In this document: positions 27,340 to 35,359 of the stretch, one piece after another
Layout of the letters: each line of letters begins with the position of its first letter
How positions within the stretch are numbered: the stretch's first letter is position 1
From: an uncultured Geobacteraceae bacterium
GTDB lineage: Bacteria > Desulfobacterota > Desulfuromonadia > Geobacterales > Pseudopelobacteraceae
Reading direction: 5' to 3'
Length of the DNA: 35,359 nucleotides
NCBI GenBank assembly: GCA_903862245.1
Contig: CAIOXL010000008.1
Coordinates: 1-35,359, forward strand
Made by a program: the position numbers and the translations under genes
The notes under the pieces: model-generated
Seen by the model: the letters and a program-made list of their open reading frames with translations, nothing else
What the model was told of the DNA's origin: nothing
Databases searched by the model: none

Positions 27340-28758
27340 ATGAAATCCAAGATAAACTCACAGCTGCCGATTCTGTTAATCGATGATGACCCTGTTGTGC
27401 TCGAAATACATGTTACTTCCCTTATGAGTGAGGGGGTCAGTAATGTTCTCACACTTTCTGACAGTAGAAAAACCCTGCAATTTCTTGAAGATAATCCGGT
27501 CTCAATTATTGTTCTTGATCTGATGATGCCGCATGTTTCCGGCCTGGAACTCCTCCCGATTCTGATTCGGAGCTTTCCCCAGATACCGGTTATCGTTATG
27601 ACGTCATCCGATGATATTGAAACAGCTGTCAGTTGTATAAAAGCGGGTGCCGTTGATTTTCTGACCAAACCGGTTGAAGTTGAACGGCTGCTGCTCAGCG
27701 TTGAGAATGCACTGCATATTAATGAATTATCCATGGAAAACCGCAGCTTGCGGGAATATCTGCTGAATGACCGTTTGGAGCACCCTGCCGCGTTTGATGC
27801 GATTATCACAACCAGCAAAAAAATGCGGGGCATCTTTCAGTACATCGAGGTGATTGCAAAATCGGACCAGCCGATTCTGGTAACGGGAGAAACCGGTGTC
27901 GGCAAGGAGCTGATTGCACGGGCGATCGGAGCACTAAGTGGGCGAAAAGGGGCCTTTGTTACGGTCAACGCTGCCGGACTTGATGATAATATGTTTTCAG
28001 ATACCCTGTTTGGACACAAAAAGGGGGCGTTTACCGGTGCCGACCAGGCACGTGACGGGCTGATAAGCACCGCTGCCGGCGGTACCCTGTTTCTGGATGA
28101 GATAGGTGATTTGAACGAGGCATCCCAGATTAAGCTGCTCAGGCTCATTCAGGAACAGGAGTACTACCCGGTCGGGTCGGACATATTAAAACGGACGGAT
28201 GCACGTTTGATTGTAGCCACCAACCACGATCTTACCAATCTTATTGCGACCAACAAATTCCGCAAAGATCTCTACTACCGCCTCTGTGCCCATCACATCC
28301 AGATACCTCCGCTCAGGGAACGTCGCGAAGATATTCCTTTTCTGTTGGACCATTTTCTCGATAACGCATCGAAGTCTTTCCGCAAACCAAAGCCGGTCCC
28401 TTCGCGTGAAGTCACCGCACTGCTGTCAACCTATCATTTTGAAGGAAATGTACGCGAACTTCATGCCATGATTTTCGATGCCGTCGCTCGATATACATCC
28501 GGCCTGCTGACGCTTGACTGTTTCACCGGTCTGGCAGGCAACGACTGCAGTCAGGGCAACAGAGCATTACTGGCTCCCAGTAAAGAGGTGGATGATGTGC
28601 TGTACAGTTTTTTCGGTCGGTTTCCGACCATAAAGGAGATGGAAGACTATTTGACTTCGTCCGCCATGAATCTGACCAGCAGTAACCAGAGATCCGCTGC
28701 TCTGCTGCTTGGTATAGCCCGTCAGACACTCAGCAAGCGCCTTGGTGTCGCAGGGTGA
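27340..28758 (+). CDS. Sigma-54-dependent response regulator (tandem paralog 2)
   Basis: A 472-aa NtrC-type activator with an intact receiver: Asp15-17, phospho-acceptor Asp60 (IIVLDLMMP), Thr87 and Lys109 (FLTKP). The AAA+ domain carries VTGETGVGKE, GAFTGA and [10 protein letters not shown], and a Fis-type helix-turn-helix ends the protein (SAALLLGIARQTLSKRL). The frame is open from a TTG at 27286, but the ATG at 27340 is preferred because AAAGGG precedes it and the receiver starts shortly after. It differs from its upstream twin mainly in the repaired receiver chemistry, which suggests the pair could form heteromers. No cognate kinase is adjacent on the same strand upstream; the hybrid kinase at 31219 is a possible partner. 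Confidence 0.91.
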   Translation: MKSKINSQLPILLIDDDPVVLEIHVTSLMSEGVSNVLTLSDSRKTLQFLEDNPVSIIVLDLMMPHVSGLELLPILIRSFPQIPVIVMTSSDDIETAVSCIKAGAVDFLTKPVEVERLLLSVENALHINELSMENRSLREYLLNDRLEHPAAFDAIITTSKKMRGIFQYIEVIAKSDQPILVTGETGVGKELIARAIGALSGRKGAFVTVNAAGLDDNMFSDTLFGHKKGAFTGADQARDGLISTAAGGTLFLDEIGDLNEASQIKLLRLIQEQEYYPVGSDILKRTDARLIVATNHDLTNLIATNKFRKDLYYRLCAHHIQIPPLRERREDIPFLLDHFLDNASKSFRKPKPVPSREVTALLSTYHFEGNVRELHAMIFDAVARYTSGLLTLDCFTGLAGNDCSQGNRALLAPSKEVDDVLYSFFGRFPTIKEMEDYLTSSAMNLTSSNQRSAALLLGIARQTLSKRLGVAG

Positions 28759-28814
28759 GTAAAGGAGTTTTAGTTATTTCTGTGCCACCTTTGTAACAGC
28801 AGTAAAATTATTAC

Positions 28815-28835
28815 ATTGAACAGTTTACGTTCAAT
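28815..28835. promoter_or_regulatory. ATTGAAC-N7-GTTCAAT inverted repeat upstream of glmS
   Basis: Perfect 7-bp inverted half-sites separated by 7 nt, in the 295-nt gap between the second activator and glmS. The same half-sites form the palindrome at 25781-25796 with a 2-nt spacer. The 5-nt difference equals about half a helical turn. Confidence 0.45.
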
Positions 28836-28957
28836 TATCGCTACTTTCAGTATTTGGTCATCAACAGCTTCACGTATTCATTTCTTCTCTGTTCCGGTCG
28901 AAACAGCTACCGTGTTTGTAACAGTTTGATAATACGGCATAATATTCTCTCCTCCTG

Positions 28958-28974
28958 CTGGCACAGAATGTGTA
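28958..28974 (+). promoter_or_regulatory. Sigma-54-like promoter for glmS
   Basis: CTGGCACAGAATGTGTA has a perfect TGGCAC -24 box with GT at the -12 end after a 10-nt spacer, about 80 nt before the glmS ATG. Two sigma-54 activators are encoded directly upstream. Confidence 0.35.
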
Positions 28975-29053
28975 TTTGTTCTTCTGTGACAGCAGTATAT
29001 TTTTGTTGTACCAGCGGTTTCGAATATACCGTGGAACAAAAGGGGAGAAATAT

Positions 29054-30883
29054 ATGTGTGGTATCGTTGGGTATATGGGAAATCATGACGCCATGCCGGT
29101 TATTATGAGCGGGCTTAAGATGCTTGAATACCGTGGCTATGATTCTGCAGGAATCTGCACCATCGATGCAGGAGCTGTCGAGATCCGTCGCAGTTCCGGC
29201 AAGTTGATTAATCTGGAACAACTCATCAAGGATAAGCCGTTGTCCGGCACCATCGGCATTGGGCATACCCGGTGGGCGACACACGGTAAACCAACGGTAG
29301 CTAATGCCCATCCCCATAAAGGGGGGGGGGTCGTGATTGTCCATAACGGGATCATAGAAAATTATTTGACCCTGAAGGATGAGTTAATCACCAAAGGCCA
29401 TGAATTTACGTCTGAAACGGATTCAGAGGTTGTCTCGCATCTTATTGATGAACATCTGAAAACGTCGGAATCTCTTGAAGAGGCGGTGCAGCAGGCGCTA
29501 AAGCATCTGAAAGGGGCGTACGCACTCTGCATTCTGAGCCAGAAAGACGATAAAACGTTGATCGCGGCCAAATTGGGCTCCCCAATGGTTATCGGTATCA
29601 AGGGGGACGAATATTTTGTTGCATCCGACATGCCTGCTATCATTTCACATACACGGGAAATTGTGGTTATGGAAGATGGTGAGATGGCGATTTTCAGGAA
29701 CGGCGGTGTAAAATTCTGCACCACCGACGGCTCTGAAATCACCAAGGCTTCCCGCTTTGTTGACTGGTCTCCGTTGAAGGCTGAAAAAAACGGCTACCCA
29801 AACTTTATGCTGAAAGAAATTAATGAGCAGCCCCAGGCTGTCAGAAATGTGATCGCGGGTCGCCTGCTGGAAGAGATTGGTGACGTGTATCTTGAAGGTA
29901 TGAATGCTGATGACAGTAAACTGAACACATTTGAAAGAATTTGTCTGGTCGCCTGCGGCACGTCGTGGCATGCGGCGCTGGTTGGTAAATACTTGATTGA
30001 GGAACAGTGCAGGATACCGGTCGATGTGGAGATTGCATCGGAGTTCCGCTACAGGGACCCACTTGTTTCAGCAAAAACGCTCGTTATCCCGGTTTCCCAG
30101 TCAGGGGAAACGGCAGACACGCTGGCTGCATTACGTGAAGCCAGGGGCAAGGATGCATATATAGTGTCGATCTGCAATGTTGTTGATTCGTCAATCGCCC
30201 GTGAATCAGACGGGGTAATCTATACGCACGCCGGCCTGGAAATAGGAGTCGCTTCTACAAAAGCCTTTGTCACCCAGCTTGTGGCGCTCTATCTGCTGAC
30301 AATTCGTCTCGGGCGGGCAAACGGCACCATTGATCTGGCCAAAGGGCAACAAATGATCGTAGCACTGGGTGAACTTCCGGAACTGGTGAAAAAAACTCTG
30401 GAACTTGATCCGCAGATAGAAGAGATCGCCTGTGAGTATCTTACCTCCTGCGATGCCATCTATCTTGGACGAGGCATCAGCTACCCTATCGCTCTTGAAG
30501 GGGCTCTCAAATTGAAGGAAATTTCGTATATCCATGCAGACGGATATCCGGCCGGAGAGATGAAACATGGGCCGATTGCCCTGATCGACAGGGATATGCC
30601 GGTATTCGTTCTCGCTCCAAATGACCGGCACCTTGTCAAGGTCAGGTCCAATATGGAGGAGGTTATTACCCGAGGCGGCAAAGTCATTGCCCTCTGCTCG
30701 GAGGGAGATTCTGAAACAGGTCGGAGAGCGAACTTCACTCTTACTGTCCCATGGGCTGGAGAACTCCTGAATCCGGTCCTGTATTCGGTGGCACTTCAAT
30801 TACTGGCATATAACTTTGCTATTCTAAAAGGTAAAAATGTTGATCAGCCACGAAATCTGGCCAAAAGTGTTACGGTTGAGTGA
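29054..30883 (+). CDS. glmS: Glucosamine-6-phosphate synthase GlmS
   Basis: A 609-aa glutamine:fructose-6-phosphate amidotransferase, the first committed step to UDP-GlcNAc. The start MCGIVGY gives the N-terminal nucleophile Cys2 after Met removal. YRGYDSAGI and GHTRWATHG mark the glutaminase domain. Two SIS sugar-isomerase domains follow, with [29 protein letters not shown] and the C-terminal [13 protein letters not shown]. The frame extends upstream to 28970, but MCGIV must be the start, and AGGGGAG precedes it. Length is normal. An uninterrupted run of ten G at 29321-29330 lies in the glutaminase coding sequence. It supplies the amino sugar pathway used by TviB/TviC as well as the cell wall. 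Confidence 0.97.
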   Translation: MCGIVGYMGNHDAMPVIMSGLKMLEYRGYDSAGICTIDAGAVEIRRSSGKLINLEQLIKDKPLSGTIGIGHTRWATHGKPTVANAHPHKGGGVVIVHNGIIENYLTLKDELITKGHEFTSETDSEVVSHLIDEHLKTSESLEEAVQQALKHLKGAYALCILSQKDDKTLIAAKLGSPMVIGIKGDEYFVASDMPAIISHTREIVVMEDGEMAIFRNGGVKFCTTDGSEITKASRFVDWSPLKAEKNGYPNFMLKEINEQPQAVRNVIAGRLLEEIGDVYLEGMNADDSKLNTFERICLVACGTSWHAALVGKYLIEEQCRIPVDVEIASEFRYRDPLVSAKTLVIPVSQSGETADTLAALREARGKDAYIVSICNVVDSSIARESDGVIYTHAGLEIGVASTKAFVTQLVALYLLTIRLGRANGTIDLAKGQQMIVALGELPELVKKTLELDPQIEEIACEYLTSCDAIYLGRGISYPIALEGALKLKEISYIHADGYPAGEMKHGPIALIDRDMPVFVLAPNDRHLVKVRSNMEEVITRGGKVIALCSEGDSETGRRANFTLTVPWAGELLNPVLYSVALQLLAYNFAILKGKNVDQPRNLAKSVTVE

Positions 30884-30912
30884 TGCAGGCTGATACCGGA
30901 ATGGGGGGGAGT

Positions 30913-31116
30913 ATGTTGAACAGAGCATGTGAAATACCATCAAGCGAACTCATCGTAGCCTCCAGTTATCGTGGGCTGCAGTACGCGGTTAGCGCACTGA
31001 CCGGAGATGTGCAGCCTCCCTGCTGTTTCTGCACGGACCGGCAGATATTTGTCTGTTCCGAGTCAGGTCAGGAATGCGACAAATTCATGAGATACTATTC
31101 AAATTATGAAGCATAA
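30913..31116 (+). CDS. Small Cys-rich hypothetical protein downstream of glmS
   Basis: Not recognised. The preferred start at 30913 gives 67 aa, with GGGGGGAG just before the ATG. The frame is also open from an ATG at 30883 that overlaps the glmS stop. The protein has no signal peptide or membrane segment. Its C-terminal half holds five cysteines in PPCCFCTDRQIFVCSESGQEC, which could suggest a small metal-binding or redox knuckle, and it ends in KFMRYYSNYEA. It is probably cotranscribed with glmS, 29 nt away. It may be a real small protein; no family can be named. Confidence 0.5.
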   Translation: MLNRACEIPSSELIVASSYRGLQYAVSALTGDVQPPCCFCTDRQIFVCSESGQECDKFMRYYSNYEA

Positions 31117-31120
31117 TACC

Positions 31121-31138
31121 ATTGCATTTTTGTTCAAT
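31121..31138. promoter_or_regulatory. Degenerate ATTGAAC/GTTCAAT site upstream of hybrid kinase
   Basis: ATTGCAT-TTTT-GTTCAAT: the right half-site is perfect and the left half is partial. The right half and what follows (GTTCAATAGTA) are identical to the flank of the palindrome at 25781-25796. Confidence 0.35.
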
Positions 31139-31218
31139 AGTATTTATAAGCCATCCCGAATATCTGATTAGCTTGTCATTGAATATCTGGTGTCCACTCT
31201 ATACTTGGGAGTCCTGAT

Positions 31219-34083
31219 TTGACGCGTATATACAGGATATTGATTGTCGATGATGAACTTGCCGCCGCCAACGCACTCAGCAAGTCGCTGCTGAGATTCG
31301 GCTACGATGTCGTCGCCATAATCGACAACGGGGACGAAGCTGTTGCGACGGCATCTGCCTTGCTTCCCGATCTGATACTCATGGATGTGTCGCTCAAGGG
31401 AACCATGGATGGTATTACCGCCGCCAGCCGGATCTCAGCAGAATTGGACGTACCGATAATTTTCCTGACCGCTTATGGAGATGACGCAACATTTTCCCGC
31501 TCCAAAATATCAAACGCGTCTGCTTTTCTTGAAAAACCGGTCAATCTCAGCCATCTCAAGCACTGTATCGAGATGGCTATTTACAAGCAGTCCCAGCAGC
31601 GTATTCAGAAACAGATGGAAAAAGAGCTTCGTCAGAGCGAGCTGCAAACGCTTGCCCTGTTAAAGACGATTCCTGACCTTATCCTCCGCTGCCGGAATGA
31701 CGGCACCATACTGTTCTGCCAAAAACCTGCCTCCGGCGATTTTTCGTTTATTTCAGATGACCTGATCGGAAAAAAAATCAGCGACGTCCTGATATCCGGT
31801 CCGGACTCCGCCTATTGTTACGACATAAAAGAGGGCTTCAGAACAGAGGATCTGCAGCTCAGTTTTAACTTTTCTGTTCAGCGTGTTCCACGGTATCTGG
31901 AAATGCGCTCAGTCCGGAGCGGGCCGGACGAAAATATTGTCATTGTGCGCGATATAACCGAGCGCAAGCTGTCGAACGATAAAATATTGCGCTATATGAG
32001 CGAGCTCAAGACTTCTCAGGACCTGACGCTCCAACAGTCCAAAGAACTCACTGTCGCACATAATCAGGCGGAAAAGGCCAACCGGGCGAAAAGTGACTTC
32101 CTGGCAACCATGAGCCATGAAATCCGCACTCCGATGAACAGTGTCATCGGTATGTCAGAACTGCTGCTTAAAACCAGTCTATCGGAACAGCAGCAGCTTT
32201 TTGCCAATGGTATTCTTGATTCTGCAACTATTCTGCTTGATATCATCAACGATATACTGGACTTTTCAAAGATAGAGTCGGGAACAGTTGAATTGAAAGC
32301 CGAATCCTTTGATTTGCGCTCGGTATGTGAAAACGTGGGGGAACTTCTCGCACAACGAGCAGTTGCCAGGAATGTGGAGTTGATAATCGGTTGTTCACCG
32401 GAGGTGCCGCCGCGTTTTGTCGGCGATGCCGGGCGGATCAGGCAGGTTCTGGTAAATCTTGTTGGAAATGCGATCAAATTTACCAGCTGCGGCCATATAA
32501 TTATTGACGTTGAATGCAGTGGAAAAAGCGACATGGATGCCTGTGTCAAGGTAAAGGTTAAAGATACCGGCATAGGTATTCCAGATCAGGCAATCTCCCA
32601 GCTGTTCCAGAAGTTTTATCAGTCAGATTCTCCGCAGCATCACGTTCAGGGCGGCACCGGTCTTGGTCTTGCCATCTGCAAGAACCTGGTTGAGTTGATG
32701 GGGGGCACCATCGGTGTTAAAAGCAGTGAGGGGAAAGGCTCAACATTCTGGTTTACCATGACGCTCCCACTTGATACCTCCTACCGGGAAAAACCGGTTG
32801 AAAATTGTGATTTAGCCGGTATTCGTGTTCTGATTGTGGATGATATCCGCCAAAATCGTCTGATACTCTCCAGATACTTTTCCTTCTACGGTTTGCGCTG
32901 CAGTATGGCATCATCCGGAGATAAGGCTCTGGAAATGTTGAGTGGAGCCCAAAGTACTGACGATCCTTACCGGATTGTTCTCATAGACCAGAATATGCCG
33001 GACATGGACGGAGTGACGCTCGGCAGAAGAATTAAGACGGAAAAAAAACTTGCCAACATAAAATTGATACTCCTGTCGTCTGCTTCTCCGGTTATTGATA
33101 CTTCTCCGGACTTTCCGAACACGGTGTTTTCAGCGTATTTATCCAAACCGTTTTATCGCTCTCGTGTACTGAATGCGCTCAGGGTCGTTTTACTCTGCTC
33201 TCTGCCGCAAAGCAGCTGCAATTATGCCGCAAAAGACGATGTCCAGTCATTTGGTCCGACGGCGGATCTCCGTACTCCGGATGTATCAGAGAAGCTTCTT
33301 GTACTTGTGGCTGAGGACAACCCTTCCAGCCAGATTGTGGCGGTCAGCATGCTGCAACTTATCGGCTGCAGGGTTGATGTGGTGTCAAGCGGAAGGGACG
33401 CTGTTAAGATGGTCTGTCAGCATCAGTATGATCTGGTGCTCATGGATTGCAATATGCCGGATATGAATGGTTTTGAGGCTACCAAGGAAATCCGGCGGCT
33501 GGAGGGGAGAAAGAAACACACTAAAATTGTTGCACTAACTGCGAATGCCATAAAGGGCTTCCGGGAAAAATGTCTCGCAGCCGGAATGGATGATTACCTG
33601 AGCAAGCCGATCCGCACCAGTACATTGGAGGAAGTTGTAACCCGCTGGGCGACACCTCTCCGGCAACTACCCCCCGGAAAGCAGCTACACCAAGCTGAGG
33701 ATAAATACCTGGAATCAGTTCCAGGCACGGTGTTTAATGCGGCACGGCTGCAAAAACTGCTGCGGACATTCAAAAAAACAGGCAAGGATTTTGTGCCGGC
33801 TGTGGTTGAGCCGTATTTGAAAAATGTTGAAAAACATATACCCTGGCTGTATGCAGCGGTTGACGAAAAGAATTTTACGGGAGTGTGCGATACGGCGCAT
33901 TTTCTTCTCGGCGGGAGCAGAAATCTGGGGCTGGAGAAGATTTCTGAAATCTGCACCGGCCTTCAAGACAGTGCAAATCATGACAATCAGGATATAGTAA
34001 AAGAGCTGGTCATCGCCCTTGAACGGGAATTGCCGCTTGTTAATATACACGTGAATGACTTGCGGGAGAAGGGGCTTATTTAA
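31219..34083 (+). CDS. Hybrid histidine kinase: REC-PAS-HisKA-HATPase-REC-REC-HPt
   Basis: A soluble phosphorelay kinase of 954 aa. An N-terminal receiver (about 5-120; Asp56, Lys106) is followed by a PAS-like domain (about 140-250), a short coiled coil, and HisKA with His300 ([10 protein letters not shown]). HATPase_c has [16 protein letters not shown] and GTGLGL. Receiver two has Asp590, receiver three Asp743, and the C-terminal HPt carries His894 ([17 protein letters not shown]). All phospho-sites are present, so an internal His-Asp-His relay is possible. The start is a TTG at 31219, supported by GGGAG 8 nt before and by the receiver starting at once; no ATG lies nearby. It could be the phosphodonor to the tandem activators. 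Confidence 0.93.
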   Translation: MTRIYRILIVDDELAAANALSKSLLRFGYDVVAIIDNGDEAVATASALLPDLILMDVSLKGTMDGITAASRISAELDVPIIFLTAYGDDATFSRSKISNASAFLEKPVNLSHLKHCIEMAIYKQSQQRIQKQMEKELRQSELQTLALLKTIPDLILRCRNDGTILFCQKPASGDFSFISDDLIGKKISDVLISGPDSAYCYDIKEGFRTEDLQLSFNFSVQRVPRYLEMRSVRSGPDENIVIVRDITERKLSNDKILRYMSELKTSQDLTLQQSKELTVAHNQAEKANRAKSDFLATMSHEIRTPMNSVIGMSELLLKTSLSEQQQLFANGILDSATILLDIINDILDFSKIESGTVELKAESFDLRSVCENVGELLAQRAVARNVELIIGCSPEVPPRFVGDAGRIRQVLVNLVGNAIKFTSCGHIIIDVECSGKSDMDACVKVKVKDTGIGIPDQAISQLFQKFYQSDSPQHHVQGGTGLGLAICKNLVELMGGTIGVKSSEGKGSTFWFTMTLPLDTSYREKPVENCDLAGIRVLIVDDIRQNRLILSRYFSFYGLRCSMASSGDKALEMLSGAQSTDDPYRIVLIDQNMPDMDGVTLGRRIKTEKKLANIKLILLSSASPVIDTSPDFPNTVFSAYLSKPFYRSRVLNALRVVLLCSLPQSSCNYAAKDDVQSFGPTADLRTPDVSEKLLVLVAEDNPSSQIVAVSMLQLIGCRVDVVSSGRDAVKMVCQHQYDLVLMDCNMPDMNGFEATKEIRRLEGRKKHTKIVALTANAIKGFREKCLAAGMDDYLSKPIRTSTLEEVVTRWATPLRQLPPGKQLHQAEDKYLESVPGTVFNAARLQKLLRTFKKTGKDFVPAVVEPYLKNVEKHIPWLYAAVDEKNFTGVCDTAHFLLGGSRNLGLEKISEICTGLQDSANHDNQDIVKELVIALERELPLVNIHVNDLREKGLI

Positions 34084-34108
34084 GGATAACTTTTCCTGAC
34101 CGGGCGCT

Positions 34109-34801
34109 TTATTTCCCATCAAAAAAAGCCGGTTTGAGGATGATATTTTTACTGCCTATAATTTCAATATCTCCGGACTGGCTAAGCCGCATCAGCAGCC
34201 TGCTTACCGTTTCTCTGGCCAGCGACGCAAAATCGGCCAACTCTTTATGAGTCAGTTTGAACGGAATGATGACGCCTCTATTATCCCTGATGCCGTAAAC
34301 TGAGCTGATGTGAGCCAGGACGGCTCGCACTCTGGCCTCCGCATCCGGTTGACCGAGTACCCGCAGCATGACCCATGACTCTCTCAGCCGTTCGCAGAGC
34401 AAGGAAATTATCTGTTTGAGCACCTTTTCATCTTTCATAAAGTACTGTTCGAAATCATTCTTCGAGATCAACCCCACGGTAGCATCCTCCATAGCCACAA
34501 TAGTTGCCGGCTGAGCTTTTCCATCAAGCAGAGTCATCTCGCCAAAAAAATCACCCTTTTTGCGGATGACCAGAATCTGCTCCTTCCCATCCAGATTTAT
34601 CCGAATGACCTTAATTTTCCCGGAAAAAACCACATACATAAAGTTTTTGGATTCGTCCTCCATAAGGATGACGGAATTCTTTCTGAAGTGCTTTTCCGAG
34701 ATAATCTGGCTGAGCCGCAGTTTATCCTCCGGGAGCAGGCAGGAAAATATGGGGATATGCTCAAGCGTTTTAAGGTGGCTGTGTCTTCCGGTTTCATTCA
34801 T
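34109..34801 (-). CDS. Crp/Fnr-family transcription regulator
   Basis: About 230 aa. The cyclic-nucleotide-binding-like domain (about 15-130) contains GDFFGEMTLLDGKAQPATIVA, followed by a dimer helix (KQIISLLCERLRESWVMLRVLG) and a winged helix-turn-helix (LTHKELADFASLARETVSRLLMRL). There is no cluster of cysteines for an FNR iron-sulfur centre. The ligand pocket lacks the strict cAMP-type arginine-serine pair in place (QPAT instead of RAAT/S), so the effector may not be cAMP. The ATG at 34801 has GAGG upstream and is favoured over 34813. It is convergent with the hybrid kinase and lies 24 nt after the GGDEF gene, probably in the same operon. Confidence 0.88.
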   Translation of the reverse strand: MNETGRHSHLKTLEHIPIFSCLLPEDKLRLSQIISEKHFRKNSVILMEDESKNFMYVVFSGKIKVIRINLDGKEQILVIRKKGDFFGEMTLLDGKAQPATIVAMEDATVGLISKNDFEQYFMKDEKVLKQIISLLCERLRESWVMLRVLGQPDAEARVRAVLAHISSVYGIRDNRGVIIPFKLTHKELADFASLARETVSRLLMRLSQSGDIEIIGSKNIILKPAFFDGK

Positions 34802-34825
34802 TGCAAACCTCATGTGTGGCAGTTG

Positions 34826-35359
34826 TTAATGTGCCAATGGGTCCTTATTGTTTTTTTGGGTAATGTGCGAATGAAAGCCATCTGTAGCATGAGTCTTTTC
34901 TTCCATCTGGGATATACGCCGCCTCGTCCTCATGCCGTGCTGCAGCTCTTTGTCAGTTATGTCCATTGAATCCGAAAAAAATCTGAATGTATTTCGACCC
35001 TCTTTTTTTGCAACATACATGGCCATGTCGGCTTTTTTCAGGAGAGTTTCAATTGTTGAACCATGGAGCGGATACACAGCTATTCCGATACTTGTGGTCA
35101 CATACGTCGGTCGGCCAAGGATATCGAACGGTTCCTTGAAAATTGTCTGAACCTTTTCGGCAAATGATATGATGTCCTGTATTGTATCGGCATCGTTTAT
35201 GATGATAACAAACTCGTCCCCTCCAAGCCGCCCGACGGTGTCATACTGGCGCATGCATTTTTGCAGCCCCAGCGCTATTTTTTTGAGAAGAATATCGCCG
35301 GAAAGGTGCCCCATGGAGTCGTTGATGTTTTTAAAATTATCCAGATCAAGGATCATCAG
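34826..35359 (-). CDS. GGDEF-domain protein, 5' part beyond window
   Basis: Partial: the frame remains open through the window end at 35359, so the N-terminus is missing. What is seen is the C-terminal part of a diguanylate cyclase domain: DLDNFKNINDSMGHLSGD, then the active-site GRLGGDEFV (intact GGDEF), then TSIGIAVYP and ADMAMYVAKKEGRN. After the domain there is a short hydrophilic tail of about 50 residues without any EAL domain. The active site looks competent for making c-di-GMP. Sensor domains upstream of GGDEF cannot be seen. The Crp-type gene follows 24 nt downstream. Confidence 0.9.
   Translation of the reverse strand: MMILDLDNFKNINDSMGHLSGDILLKKIALGLQKCMRQYDTVGRLGGDEFVIIINDADTIQDIISFAEKVQTIFKEPFDILGRPTYVTTSIGIAVYPLHGSTIETLLKKADMAMYVAKKEGRNTFRFFSDSMDITDKELQHGMRTRRRISQMEEKTHATDGFHSHITQKNNKDPLAH

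Noticed and set aside
28759-29053. glmS ribozyme upstream of glmS
   Set aside because: No recognisable glmS ribozyme core was seen, and the family is mainly found in Gram-positive bacteria.
34802-34860. TTGGCACA sequence facing the Crp gene as a sigma-54 promoter
   Set aside because: It lies in the GGDEF coding end and the -12 position reads AC, so spacing and sequence do not fit.

Overview
The window looks like chromosomal DNA from a deltaproteobacterium of the Geobacter/Desulfuromonadales type. This is inferred from several gene families found together: a Geobacter-style Tad/Flp pilus locus with a DUF192 protein and a small lipoprotein, a PrsK/PrsR two-component pair, many hybrid histidine kinases and sigma-54 activators, and moderate GC content. 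The species cannot be fixed from the sequence alone. No rRNA, tRNA, CRISPR array, transposase or phage gene was seen.

Layout. (1) 388-5553 (+): a CheB-CheR-PAS fusion followed 12 nt later by a PAS-PAS hybrid histidine kinase, a soluble signalling pair. A promoter-like site and a terminator-like hairpin lie in the leader. (2) 5581-6873 (-): a proline-rich single-pass membrane protein with a TonB-like N-terminus but no recognisable TonB C-terminus. (3) 7116-16388 (-): the main Tad/Flp pilus block. In transcription order it holds Flp pilin, CpaB, secretin CpaC, CpaE/TadZ, ATPase CpaF/TadA, TadB, TadC, a lipoprotein, an outer-membrane barrel and a DUF192 protein. (4) 17098-19498 (+): a divergent set of three TadE/TadG-type pseudopilin-like proteins, the last with a von Willebrand A domain. 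No prepilin peptidase (TadV/CpaA) or TadD is present, so the locus depends on genes elsewhere. (5) 19561-25388 (-): a tight operon of UDP-sugar dehydrogenase (TviB/WbpO type), UDP-sugar 4-epimerase (TviC/WbpP type), PrsK kinase and PrsR sigma-54 activator. (6) 25875-31116 (+): two tandem paralogous sigma-54 response regulators, then glmS and a small Cys-rich protein. (7) 31219-35359: a large multi-receiver hybrid kinase with HPt (+), then a convergent Crp-family regulator and a truncated GGDEF protein (-).

How the genes fit together. The region reads as a surface-attachment island. GlmS feeds UDP-GlcNAc, which TviB and TviC can turn into UDP-GlcNAcA/UDP-GalNAcA for an acidic polysaccharide. 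Tad pili mediate adhesion. PrsK/PrsR, the tandem sigma-54 activators, the hybrid kinases, a Crp regulator and a diguanylate-cyclase-like protein could control both. Sigma-54-like sites with GG-N10-GC/GT spacing precede flp, cpaB, tadE and glmS. An ATTGAAC/GTTCAAT inverted motif recurs in three intergenic regions around the tandem activators, glmS and the last hybrid kinase. These regulatory links are inference from sequence pattern and context.
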